Origin: Microbulbifer donghaiensis
GTDB lineage: Bacteria; Pseudomonadota; Gammaproteobacteria; Pseudomonadales; Cellvibrionaceae
Direction: 5' to 3'
NCBI RefSeq assembly: GCF_900129095.1
Contig: NZ_FQVA01000001.1
Span: 1,364,001 to 1,428,000 of the forward strand
DNA length: 64,000 nt
In this document: positions 55,875 through 64,000 of the stretch, piece by piece
Layout: each line of letters opens with the position of its first letter
Numbering within the stretch: the stretch's first letter is position 1
Program-made: the position numbers and the translations under genes
The notes under the pieces: model-generated
What the model saw: the letters and a program-made list of their open reading frames with translations, nothing else
Told to the model about the DNA's origin: nothing
The model's database searches: none

Positions 55875-56387
55875 ATGACCACAGAAAGCACTCCAGCCAT
55901 AGCCCCCTCAGCCCTGCAGAGCCGCGCCCTGCGCGACACCCTGGGCCAGTTCACCACCGGTGTTACCGTGGTGACCACGCGGGATGCGGCTGGCCAGCCG
56001 GCAGGTATGACGGTCAACAGCTTCAATTCCGTATCGCTGGAGCCGGCACTGGTACTGTGGAGCATCGACAAGCAGTCGCTCGGCTACGACTCTTTTACTC
56101 AGCAGGAGCACTTCGCCGTGCACGTGCTGAAAGCCGATCAGCAGCACATCTCCAACCTGTTTGCCGGCCGCGGCGCCGACAAATTCGGCCAGGTGCACTG
56201 GCACGCCGGCCCCGACGGCGTACCCCAGCTGGAAGACTGCGCCGCCTTTTTCCACTGCCGCCGTGTACAGTGTATCGACGGCGGCGACCACACCATCCTG
56301 CTTGGAGAAGTCCTGGAGTTCACCGCCAATGGCGGCGAACCGCTGGTCTTTCACCGCGGCCGCTACCGCGCACTGGCCGGCGACTGA
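55875..56387 (+). CDS. flavin reductase family protein (FMN-binding split barrel)
   Basis: 170 residues from MTTESTPAIAPSALQSRALRDTLGQFTTGVTVVTTRD; the longer upstream frame overlaps the previous gene's end and is unlikely. GMTVNSFNSVSLEPALVLWSI and FAVHVLKADQQHIS are typical of HpaC/NADH:FMN-reductase-like proteins. Such enzymes supply reduced flavin to partner monooxygenases. It lies 122 bp after the rubredoxin fusion on the same strand, so both may serve one redox role. Confidence 0.88.
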   Translation: MTTESTPAIAPSALQSRALRDTLGQFTTGVTVVTTRDAAGQPAGMTVNSFNSVSLEPALVLWSIDKQSLGYDSFTQQEHFAVHVLKADQQHISNLFAGRGADKFGQVHWHAGPDGVPQLEDCAAFFHCRRVQCIDGGDHTILLGEVLEFTANGGEPLVFHRGRYRALAGD

Positions 56388-56517
56388 CTTAGCCGTTATC
56401 AGCCCGGCAAACTTCAGCGCCAATTCGTCTAATAACAGCCACAATTAATGGTGGCGGTGTAACCCCGGCGTCATACTTCATAGGCATGCTGTTGCTGGAA
56501 ATTTCACCAGGCCCAAA

Positions 56518-57291
56518 ATGCAGACACCCGGAACACTCTTCTGCTTCGCCCACCGCGGCTATCGCCAGCGGGCCACCGAAAACACCCTGCAGGCCATCGC
56601 CCACGCGCTGGAATTCGATGTCGACGGTATCGAGGTCGATATCTGGAATGTTGGCGGCCAGCTGCTGGTCAAGCACGACCGCCGCCTCGGCCGTCTGATC
56701 GCCGGCAGCGAGTTGCTCACCGAAATGTGCCCGGAGGTGCTGCGCGAGAAGCTGCTGCCCTGCGGCGGCCAGGTGCCGACACTGCGCGAGGTACTGGAAG
56801 TGGTGGGCAATAACGCCCAGCTGAACATCGAAATGAAGGGCCCCGGCTGCGCCGCGCTGGTGGCGCGGGAACTGGAATCCTACGTGCGCGACAGCGGTGC
56901 CTCCTTCGAGCAGTACCTGATCTCCTCATTCGACCACCGCCAGGTTTACGAGAGCCTGCAACTGCTGCCCGAAGTCCGCCGCGGCGTACTGCTGGACGGC
57001 GTGCCACTGGATCTGGCCGCCTGCGCCGAACCGCTGAAAGCCTACTCCATGCACCTGAGCCTGGATTTCGCCGACCCGGAGCTGATCGCCGATGCGAAGA
57101 GACGCGGCCTGAAGAACTACGTGTTCACCGTCAACAATCCGGACGACCTGGTGCTGCTTGCGGCAATGGGCGCGGACGGCGTCTTTACCGACGAGCCGCA
57201 AATGGTGATGGATTACAACGCGCGGATAACTGCGGAAGTGCTGATGCAGCAGATGGAGACCGGCGACAGCGATATGCCACAGGCGCTGTAA
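56518..57291 (+). CDS. glycerophosphodiester phosphodiesterase
   Basis: A 257-residue GDPD-family TIM-barrel enzyme. The motif FCFAHRGYRQRATENTL gives the catalytic His, and GIEVDIWN and LNIEMKGPG supply metal-binding Glu/Asp. VFTVNNPDDLVLLAAMGADGVFTDEP is the typical C-terminal segment. No signal peptide is seen, so it is probably cytoplasmic (UgpQ-like). It hydrolyses glycerophosphodiesters to glycerol-3-P and alcohols. Confidence 0.93.
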   Translation: MQTPGTLFCFAHRGYRQRATENTLQAIAHALEFDVDGIEVDIWNVGGQLLVKHDRRLGRLIAGSELLTEMCPEVLREKLLPCGGQVPTLREVLEVVGNNAQLNIEMKGPGCAALVARELESYVRDSGASFEQYLISSFDHRQVYESLQLLPEVRRGVLLDGVPLDLAACAEPLKAYSMHLSLDFADPELIADAKRRGLKNYVFTVNNPDDLVLLAAMGADGVFTDEPQMVMDYNARITAEVLMQQMETGDSDMPQAL

Positions 57292-57327
57292 AGGCCCGGA
57301 CTTCTATCGATCGCGGCATATATGCAA

Positions 57328-57357
57328 AAAAAGCCGGCACTGATGTGCCGGCTTTTT
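57328..57357. terminator. bidirectional terminator between the phosphodiesterase and the second TBDR
   Basis: AAAAAGCCGGCAC pairs with GTGCCGGCTTTTT around TGAT, a perfect 13-bp arm with an A run on one side and a T run on the other. It serves both convergent genes. Confidence 0.92.
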
Positions 57358-57382
57358 CGTTGTGTTGCGGAGAAAATTGACC

Positions 57383-59986
57383 TTAGAAATCTGCACTCGC
57401 GCGCAGGTACCAGAAGCCGCCGTTAAAACCAAACGGAGAGGTCAGAGACTGGCGCACCCCCAGGAACTGCAGGGTCGGGTCGGCCTCGTCATCCGGCTGC
57501 ACGTCGAAAATATTTTCGCCGCCCAGAGCCAGCTTGTAGTTTTCCTGAATGGTGAAAGTCGCTTCCAGGTCCACCAGAATTTCGCCACCGTAGCTCGATG
57601 CATCGGAAGCATCACCGGGACCGAACAGGCCAAAGGTGGACTCCCAGCCACTGTAGCGGTTGAAGCGCAGGTAGCCGCTGAACATGTCTCCAGTGTCGAT
57701 ATCGAACGTCAGGGTTGTGCGATCGCTGGGAACCTGGTTTTCCAGGTCAAACACCCGTGACTGATTGATGGTGTTATCTGCCACTTTGCTCACTTTCTGC
57801 TGGTTGTGATTGTGGCGCAGATCAACGGTCAGCAAATTACCGCCGACTTCAAAGTCGCTGGTGATCGCCAGGTCAATGCCGGAAACCTCTGAGTCGTAGG
57901 CGTTGACGAAGAAGTTGGCATTGCTGCCATTCAGCAGCGCCGCGTTTTCAACACCGACACCCTCCAGCAGCGCCACTTCAGCGTCGCCGATGGTGTTATT
58001 GCGCAGCGCCAGGCGATCCTCGATATCGATGTTGTAGTAGTCGATGGTCACGCTGGTATTGTCGAACGGATTGATCACCGCACCGATGGTGAAGCTGGTT
58101 GACTCCTCGGGAGTCAGAGCGACCGCGCCCAGGGCTTCAGCCACCGGGTGATTTACCGGGTAGGTGCCGTTGGGAATCAGGTTGCCGCTGGCATCCGCAG
58201 TGGTGGTGACATTCAGGGTATTGACCTGGCCCGGCGTAGGAGCGCGGAAGCCGGTGTTGGCGGTTGCGCGCAGTGCGAAGCGCTCATTGAAGTCATAGCG
58301 CGCAGACAGTTTCCAGTCGGAAGTGGAGCCGAACTGATCATAGTCCTCGAGACGCAGCGCAGCGCCGAGCGTCAGCTGATCGGTAACGTCGGCTTCCAGA
58401 TCCACATAGGCCGCCATACTCTCACTGCTGTAGCTGCCCGCGGCCTCCGTGGGGAAGCCCTGGAAACCGTCGGAACCTACGCCGAACACCGCCGCGGTCG
58501 GTCCGACTGCGATGGATGCGGCATCGCCTGCACCGATCTTGTAAGTCTCCTCGCGCCACTCCGCACCAAAGGCAACGTTAAGTGGGCTTGCGAGCCATGC
58601 CAGATCGACCGGCTGCACAAAGTCCGCGTTCAGACTGTTCTCTTCCTGAGTCAATGTGCCCGGATTAAAGGTGGTGGGCGACAGGGCGCCGAGGCTTGGA
58701 TTGATGGAGTCCTTCAGTACATAGGACACCTCGTTTTCCGCAGTGCGGGCGCGAACATCCCAGCTCATGCCGGAGGCCAGCTCGCCGCGGGCACCGAAGA
58801 CCGCAGAGATATCGGTGATATCCGCGCCGAACTGCGGGTTATAACCGCCCGGGAACATGGTGTAGATCGGGTTGCGCAGCACGTAGCCGCTGGCACTGGA
58901 GCTATCGGCAACCAGATAATCGGCCGGATTCAGGCCCTGAGCGTTGATACTGTCGATCAGGGATTGGGGCGCCGGATCCGGTATAAAGTCACCATCGGCA
59001 TCCGCCTGCAGGGTCGCACGAGCGCCGAATTCATGCTGCGGATCCATTACCGGGCCGCGGTAGAAGAAGTCAGAGATGGTGGAGTTATCGGAGTAGCCAA
59101 AGTTACCGTACAACTCGACGCTTTCGCTCAGATCAAAACCGGCGTTTACGAACAGCTTGGTGGTCTCCACTTCGGGATCACCCCAGCGCTGGCCCAGGCC
59201 GTCCAGCGGCACCTGATCCACGCCGACTACAGAGCCGACAAACTCTGCGTCCGGACGCGCGGCGCCACGCCAGGTCTTGTCGGCAGTGGAGTGTTCGACC
59301 GTCGCATTGACGAACCCGTTATCACCGAGACCGAAACCGGCGTTGGCCGCCAGACTGGTGCGGGTGCCATCGCCTTCGAAGTATTCACCGGTCTGCGCGG
59401 ACACGCTGATACCCTCGGCGTCGTCCTTCAGGACCACGTTGACCACGCCGGCAATCGCATCCGAGCCGTACTGTGCCGAGGCACCGTCGCGCAGCACTTC
59501 TACACGCTCGATCGCCATGGACGGCAGCGCAGCGAAATCCACCGCCTGGGCGCCCTGGTTGACGGTACCCAGCGGCGCCAGCTGTAGGTTTACCAGTGCC
59601 GAACGGTGGCGGCGAGTGCCGTTGACCAGAACCAATGTCTGGTCCGGGGACAGATTGCGCAGGGTTACCGGGCGAATAAAGGCGGTGCCATCGGCGATTG
59701 GGAAGCGCTGGGTGTTAAAAGACGGCGCTATCTTCGCCAGGGATTCGGTCAGGTCAAAACTGCCCTGATCCGCCAGATCCGCGCCGCCGACCAAATCCAC
59801 CGGCGACAGTGTTTCTGTTGGAGAAACGCCTTCCTTGCGCGTACCGATAGTAACGACCTCTTCGAGAGCGCCGTGGTCCGCAGAAGGTTTCTGTTCTGCC
59901 TGTTCCTGCGCCAGCGCGCTACCGACCGGAATGGCGAGCGCCGCGGCGATGGCCAGCGACAAAGGTTTGAATGAATAGGTTTGCAT
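57383..59986 (-). CDS. TonB-dependent outer-membrane receptor
   Basis: An 867-residue receptor. The chosen start MQTYSFKPLSLAIAAALA gives a proper signal peptide ending ...SALAQ; an ATG 66 bases upstream is less likely. A TonB box-like LEEVVTIGTR is followed by a plug with PSFNTQRFPIADGTAF, LVLVNGTRRHRSALVN and VEVLRDGASAQYGSDAIAGVVNVVLK. The C-terminal strand ends YLRASADF. The ligand is unknown. None of the NagR-type operators is near it, so it lies outside the GlcNAc regulon. It has a convergent neighbour and its own promoter region. Confidence 0.94.
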   Translation of the reverse strand: MQTYSFKPLSLAIAAALAIPVGSALAQEQAEQKPSADHGALEEVVTIGTRKEGVSPTETLSPVDLVGGADLADQGSFDLTESLAKIAPSFNTQRFPIADGTAFIRPVTLRNLSPDQTLVLVNGTRRHRSALVNLQLAPLGTVNQGAQAVDFAALPSMAIERVEVLRDGASAQYGSDAIAGVVNVVLKDDAEGISVSAQTGEYFEGDGTRTSLAANAGFGLGDNGFVNATVEHSTADKTWRGAARPDAEFVGSVVGVDQVPLDGLGQRWGDPEVETTKLFVNAGFDLSESVELYGNFGYSDNSTISDFFYRGPVMDPQHEFGARATLQADADGDFIPDPAPQSLIDSINAQGLNPADYLVADSSSASGYVLRNPIYTMFPGGYNPQFGADITDISAVFGARGELASGMSWDVRARTAENEVSYVLKDSINPSLGALSPTTFNPGTLTQEENSLNADFVQPVDLAWLASPLNVAFGAEWREETYKIGAGDAASIAVGPTAAVFGVGSDGFQGFPTEAAGSYSSESMAAYVDLEADVTDQLTLGAALRLEDYDQFGSTSDWKLSARYDFNERFALRATANTGFRAPTPGQVNTLNVTTTADASGNLIPNGTYPVNHPVAEALGAVALTPEESTSFTIGAVINPFDNTSVTIDYYNIDIEDRLALRNNTIGDAEVALLEGVGVENAALLNGSNANFFVNAYDSEVSGIDLAITSDFEVGGNLLTVDLRHNHNQQKVSKVADNTINQSRVFDLENQVPSDRTTLTFDIDTGDMFSGYLRFNRYSGWESTFGLFGPGDASDASSYGGEILVDLEATFTIQENYKLALGGENIFDVQPDDEADPTLQFLGVRQSLTSPFGFNGGFWYLRASADF

Positions 59987-60479
59987 GATTGCCGGATCTC
60001 TCTTCTCGTTATTGCTGTGAGCACCACGCTGTCCGATACCCCTAGACTGCAACGTGTGGCGGATATTTTTTGTGCAGCCAGAATTGTTGGTCGCACTTTT
60101 ATTGTGCGGTCAGAGTATTCAAATCCCCCTAGCCGGGCAATGAGTAACGGGAAATCACAAAGATCAGCGCCAATGCCGGAGAAGATTGTTACAAGTGGAA
60201 ATATTTTTCGCGCCAATCAGGACATCGGTTGCTGTTAACTTTTATTTTTAGGCGAAATCTTCTTTTCTGGTGCGATAGTGCCGGAGTGTTATCCGCGTTA
60301 AAAACACCTTCGACGTGACCAAGTGCTGAGGCCCTGTCCCCGAACAGACTGCAAATACAGCTAAGTCAGGAAAGTACGTTTTTGACCAGGATATGCCTGC
60401 GCTGATTCGCGGGATGGGAAACATGGATGCGCGTTATGCGCACCAAGTCAGGAGAGGAATACGAAAAACCGCGACCCAG
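59987..60479. other. intergenic region upstream of the second TBDR
   Basis: A 493-bp gap between the TBDR start and the Lon-like gene's stop, both on the minus strand. It is AT-rich from 60060 to 60280 and contains the inverted repeat at 60088. The part next to the Lon-like gene shows no hairpin with a U run. No ORF with recognisable content. Confidence 0.6.
60088..60112. promoter_or_regulatory. inverted repeat upstream of the second TBDR, possible operator
   Basis: TGGTCGCAC and GTGCGGTCA are inverted copies at 7 of 9 positions around a 7-base AT-rich centre, about 100 bp upstream of the start. The regulator is unknown and this is not the NagR-type sequence. Confidence 0.35.
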
Positions 60480-62960
60480 CTAGTAACGATCACGCCCCGG
60501 AGAATCGTCGTCCGCACCTGTGGCCGGCGGGGATGCTCCCCCTTCACCAGTGGCATCCTTCATTTCCTGTTCGAGCAGGTGCGAACGGGTCTCCTCAAAC
60601 TCGCCCAGGCGTTTCTGAACGCGCCCGTTGAATGAGTCTTCCGGATACCCTCCCTGCTCGTCAACGACACCCGCTGCCAGACCAGTGAGCAGCGCGATAG
60701 CCTCATCGACGGTCGCCACCGCAAACACGGAAAATTTTTTCTCGCGCGCCGCCTGCACCACCTCCTCCTTCAGCATCAGGTGCTGGATATTGGCCGCCGG
60801 GATAATCACGCCCTGCTCCCCGCTGAGACCGCGGGCCTCGCAGATATCGAAGAAACCCTCGATCTTTTCGTTGACGCCGCCCACCGCCTGCACCATGCCC
60901 AGCTGGTTGACTGAGCCGGTCACCGCGATGCTCTGGCGCAGCGGTACTTTGGCGATCGCGGAGAGCAGCGCGCAGAGTTCGGCGAGAGACGCGCTGTCAC
61001 CATCGATCGGCCCATAGGACTGTTCGAACACCAGGCTGGCAGACAGGGAAAAGGGCTGTGACGGCGTGTAGCGGTTGGCGAGAAAGGCGCTCAGGATCAT
61101 CACCCCCTTGGAGTGCAGCGGGCCGCCCAGTTCCGATTCGCGTTCGATATCCACCATCTTGCCGCTGCCGAGGCGCGCGGTGGCGGTGATCCGCGACGGG
61201 CGCCCGAAGGTCATATCGCCGAGCTGGATAACCGACAGGCCATTGATCTGCGCCACCTGCTCCCCGGCGGTATCGATCATCAGTATGTTGCGGGTGATGG
61301 ATTCCTGCATCCGCTCCTGCCACTGGCGCTGGCGATATTCGCGCTGCTCAATCGCTTTCTGCACGTGAGATTTTTCTATCTGCTGACATCCTTCGCGTCG
61401 ACACCAGTAGTCGGCCTCGCGCACAAGATCGGCCAGGCGCTCGCCATGCAGGGAAAGTTTGTGCGCATCGCCAGCGAGGCGCGCCGCCTGTTCCACTATC
61501 CGCGCCAATGCTTCTTCTACCAGCGGTCGCAGCCGCTCCCGCTGGACCAGACCGAGGATACTTCGCGCGAAGGTGGCGACATTGTCGCGCTCACGCGCTA
61601 TATCTTCAGCGAAATCCGCATAGACCTTAAATAGCGGTTTGGCTTCCGGGTCATGGGCCTTCAGCAGATAGTAGAGCCAGCGATCGCCGATCAACACCAC
61701 GTTGACGTTCAGCGGTATTGGCTCCGGCTCCAGGGTGATGGTCGACAACAGGCCCATCTGCATTTCCAGTGGCTGGATTTTCAATTCCCGTGAGCGCAGC
61801 GCGCGCTTCAGCGTCTCCCACGCAAACGGCGTCATCAGCACACGGTGCGCGTCCAGAACCAGGCAGCCGCCGTTGGCCCGGTGCAGCGCACCGCCCTTGA
61901 TCAACTTGAAGTTGGTAATCAGGGTGCCCATCTGTGATTCGTGCTCGACGCGGCCAAGCAGATTCGTGTAGGTGGGGTTATCTTCGTAAATAACCGGCGC
62001 GCCATCGACATCGCCGTTGTCCACGAGGATATTCACGCGAAAGCGATTAAATTCCCGCACGCGGATAAGTTTTCTCGGTGCCACGCCCTCCTTCTGACCC
62101 TGCTCGCCAGCCGCGCGAAAATCGTCGGCATTCTCGATCACACCGCGTTTGATGTTCTCGATAAAAGCCTGCACCTGCTCCAGGTTCTGGTAGCGGCGGC
62201 GCAACCAGTCGATGCGCTCATCCAGGGTCAGGTGCAGGTACTCGCGATTCAGCCGCTTGAGATCCTTGGCAAGTTTCTCGTGCCAGCGCAGCACGTGCGC
62301 CAGGGTCTCTTTCAGGTCTACGTTTACTTTTTCGATATTTTCCTTGAGTCGCTGCTGTTCTGCTTCCGGCAGCTCGGCAAATTCCTTCGGGGTAATAAAT
62401 TCACCGTCGACCAGGGGGCCAATGGTGTAGCCGGACGGTGTGCGCACGAGGCCGATGCCGAGATCCCGGGCGCGTTCCACCAGATCCGCAAAGGCCTGCT
62501 CTTCGCGATCCTCCAGCTGCTGCTTGAGCTCGTCGCGGCGGGCCCGGTACTCGTCGCTGCGGAAAATATCGGGGACGGCGGTCAGCAAGTGCTCGAGCAG
62601 GTCCTCGGTATCGCGCTTCAGTTGACGGGCGGTACCGGCGGGCAGCACCAGTGCGTGGGGTTTGTGCTCGGCGTCGAAATTGTGGATGTAACAGAGATCG
62701 GCAGCCTGATCCTGCCGTTTTGCCCAGTCTGCGATGCGCCGATTCACCAGCGCATGTTTGCCGAGACCGACGGATCCGGCCACGTAGAGGTTGTAGCCGT
62801 TGCCGGACATGTCGAGCGCGAATTCCAACGCGTCCAATGCGCGCTCCTGTCCAAGCGGGCGACTCTCTTTGGCGACTTCAACCTCTTCCGCCTGCACTTG
62901 CAACCAATCCAGCGGACAGTGCTGATAAAGCTGTTCAGGAGTCAGGGGAACGGGATTCAT
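60480..62960 (-). CDS. Lon-like ATP-dependent protease (LonB / YcbZ-type)
   Basis: An 826-residue protein. The N-terminal AAA-type region has a Walker A variant GSVGLGKHA (residues 62-70, with His where Ser/Thr is usual) and a later GGCLVLDAHRVL Walker-B-like stretch. A coiled-coil insertion lies at about residues 195-300. The C-terminal Lon protease domain carries the catalytic dyad Ser656 (GPIDGDSASLAE) and Lys699 (GGVNEKIEGFFD). The layout matches the YcbZ/LonH group and not classical Lon, since the Lon N-domain is absent. Substrates unknown. Confidence 0.9.
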   Translation of the reverse strand: MNPVPLTPEQLYQHCPLDWLQVQAEEVEVAKESRPLGQERALDALEFALDMSGNGYNLYVAGSVGLGKHALVNRRIADWAKRQDQAADLCYIHNFDAEHKPHALVLPAGTARQLKRDTEDLLEHLLTAVPDIFRSDEYRARRDELKQQLEDREEQAFADLVERARDLGIGLVRTPSGYTIGPLVDGEFITPKEFAELPEAEQQRLKENIEKVNVDLKETLAHVLRWHEKLAKDLKRLNREYLHLTLDERIDWLRRRYQNLEQVQAFIENIKRGVIENADDFRAAGEQGQKEGVAPRKLIRVREFNRFRVNILVDNGDVDGAPVIYEDNPTYTNLLGRVEHESQMGTLITNFKLIKGGALHRANGGCLVLDAHRVLMTPFAWETLKRALRSRELKIQPLEMQMGLLSTITLEPEPIPLNVNVVLIGDRWLYYLLKAHDPEAKPLFKVYADFAEDIARERDNVATFARSILGLVQRERLRPLVEEALARIVEQAARLAGDAHKLSLHGERLADLVREADYWCRREGCQQIEKSHVQKAIEQREYRQRQWQERMQESITRNILMIDTAGEQVAQINGLSVIQLGDMTFGRPSRITATARLGSGKMVDIERESELGGPLHSKGVMILSAFLANRYTPSQPFSLSASLVFEQSYGPIDGDSASLAELCALLSAIAKVPLRQSIAVTGSVNQLGMVQAVGGVNEKIEGFFDICEARGLSGEQGVIIPAANIQHLMLKEEVVQAAREKKFSVFAVATVDEAIALLTGLAAGVVDEQGGYPEDSFNGRVQKRLGEFEETRSHLLEQEMKDATGEGGASPPATGADDDSPGRDRY

Positions 62961-63048
62961 TCACGTGCCTAAACGGGAAGGGAAAGACAATCTTCAGCGG
63001 TATCCGGCCGAACGGACACCTTTATTGCATCCGGCACTTCAGCTTAGC

Positions 63049-64000
63049 TCAGTCAAAGTCCTGCTTCTCCATCCACGGAATAATCCGCTCAAATGCCTTT
63101 TCGATATTATCGATGGAAGTGGCATAGCTGATTCGCAAGGCGTTGCGGCAGGTTTCACCAAATGTATCACCGGCGATGGTACAGACGCCGGTCTCCCGCA
63201 ACAGGCGCAGCGCGACGTTGTTGCCATTGACGCCTTCCGGCAGCGACGGAAACAGATAGAAGGCGCCCTCCGGCATATAGCCTTCCATATACGGCGTCTG
63301 TTCCACCAGCTGCACCAAACGGTCCCGCCGTTTTCGGTATGTCTCAATGATGTCATCGACAAAGCTGCGATCGCCGCGCAATGCGGCAACGCCGGCCCAC
63401 TGGCAGGGTGTATTGGCGACAGTGGTAGTGAACATATGGTAGCGGCGCAGTTTCTTGATCGCGCCCTGGCTGGCGATCATCCAACCGATGCGCATGCCGG
63501 CCATGCTGAAAGTCTTGGAAAAACTGCTGATCACCATTACGTGATCGAGGTCGGAACAGCAGGAGAGCACACTGGCGTATTCGCGGTTGTCATAGACGAG
63601 GTGATCGTACACTTCGTCGCTGATCACATAGAGTCCGCGGTAGGCGGCTTCTTGCACGATCGTTTCGATCGTCTCCCGGGGGTAGACAGTACCGGTGGGA
63701 TTACTGGGAGAATTCAGCACTATCGCGTGGGTGTTCTTGTCGATCGCGTCGATGACGTCCTGTGGATCCAGCTGGTGGTTGTTTTCCGCGCGAGTGGGAA
63801 TATATTTCACTTCGCCGCCATTCATGCGGATCAGCGGCGCGTACAGCATAAAAGAGGGATCCGGCACAATAAATTCACGTCCCGGCGCAGACACCGCGGT
63901 AAGCGCCAGGTAAATTGCCTCGGTCGCACCGGTAGTGACGAGAATATTTTCCGGGGAAATTTGCCGGCCATAGCGCTCGCCGTTGTACTCCGCCAGCGCG
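63049..64000 (-). CDS. PLP-dependent aminotransferase, class I, 5' end outside window
   Basis: The frame stays open to the window edge, giving 317 visible codons, so the N-terminus is missing. Visible motifs are ILVTTGATEAIYLAL, PDPSFMLYAP, IVLNSPSNPTGTVYPRE, VISDEVYDHLVY and the PLP-lysine region SSFSKTFSMAGMRIGW, followed by RISYATSIDNIEKAF. It belongs to the aspartate/aromatic aminotransferase superfamily; the substrate is undecided. It lies 88 bp upstream of the Lon-like gene on the same strand. Confidence 0.93.
   Translation of the reverse strand, partial: ALAEYNGERYGRQISPENILVTTGATEAIYLALTAVSAPGREFIVPDPSFMLYAPLIRMNGGEVKYIPTRAENNHQLDPQDVIDAIDKNTHAIVLNSPSNPTGTVYPRETIETIVQEAAYRGLYVISDEVYDHLVYDNREYASVLSCCSDLDHVMVISSFSKTFSMAGMRIGWMIASQGAIKKLRRYHMFTTTVANTPCQWAGVAALRGDRSFVDDIIETYRKRRDRLVQLVEQTPYMEGYMPEGAFYLFPSLPEGVNGNNVALRLLRETGVCTIAGDTFGETCRNALRISYATSIDNIEKAFERIIPWMEKQDFD

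Overview
The window is a stretch of a GC-rich gammaproteobacterial chromosome. Its gene content and order fit a marine polysaccharide-degrading member of the Cellvibrionales, most like Microbulbifer; this is inferred from content and not from a marker gene. Evidence includes TonB-dependent receptors (TBDRs), a GlcNAc (nag) catabolic operon with NagP, NagB-II and NagK, an Entner-Doudoroff operon, the ybeZ-ybeY-ybeX-lnt block and the leuS-lptE-holA block. I see no rRNA, tRNA, CRISPR array, insertion sequence or prophage.

Region 1 (1-20.6 kb) is a sugar-catabolism island. From the left it holds a truncated cupin/JmjC-like gene, a SapC-family gene and a TBDR. Next is one long minus-strand operon, pgi-edd-zwf-pgl-eda-gap-pyk, and then a divergent LacI-type regulator (nagR-like). 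A second minus-strand operon, nagK-nagB-II-nagA-nagP, follows. Near-identical palindromes of the type TGACARCGYTGTCA lie upstream of the TBDR (two copies), the pgi operon (two copies) and nagK (one copy), so one regulator probably controls all three units. The implied route is: uptake by the TBDR and NagP, phosphorylation by NagK, deacetylation by NagA, deamination by NagB-II to fructose-6-P, then Pgi, Zwf, Pgl, Edd and Eda to pyruvate plus glyceraldehyde-3-P, finished by Gap and Pyk. HexR-like boxes lie near the pgi promoter and, unusually, inside the pgi coding region.

Region 2 (20.6-29.8 kb) is mixed. It contains a phosphate-binding-like protein fused to OmpA, a DUF6279 lipoprotein, a class I aminotransferase, an OlsF-like ornithine-lipid synthase overlapping an LpxH-like phosphoesterase, an uncharacterised two-gene membrane module (coiled-coil four-helix protein plus anchored vWA-like protein), and a DUF1820 gene.

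Region 3 (29.9-46.5 kb) is mostly core: miaB, ybeZ, ybeY, ybeX/corC, lnt, yfcH, a DUF218 gene, a ybeL-like zinc-ribbon gene, leuS, a small exported protein, lptE and holA. An AidB-type acyl-CoA dehydrogenase and an SDR follow.

Region 4 (46.5-64 kb) holds an Orn/Lys/Arg decarboxylase, two tandem phospholipase A1 genes with a Nudix gene, a hypothetical gene, a GNAT, a small basic ORF, a beta-carbonic anhydrase, a double-rubredoxin/rubredoxin-reductase fusion, a flavin reductase, a glycerophosphodiesterase, a second TBDR, a Lon-like protease and a truncated aminotransferase.

Functions come from motifs and family knowledge recalled while reading; no database search was run.
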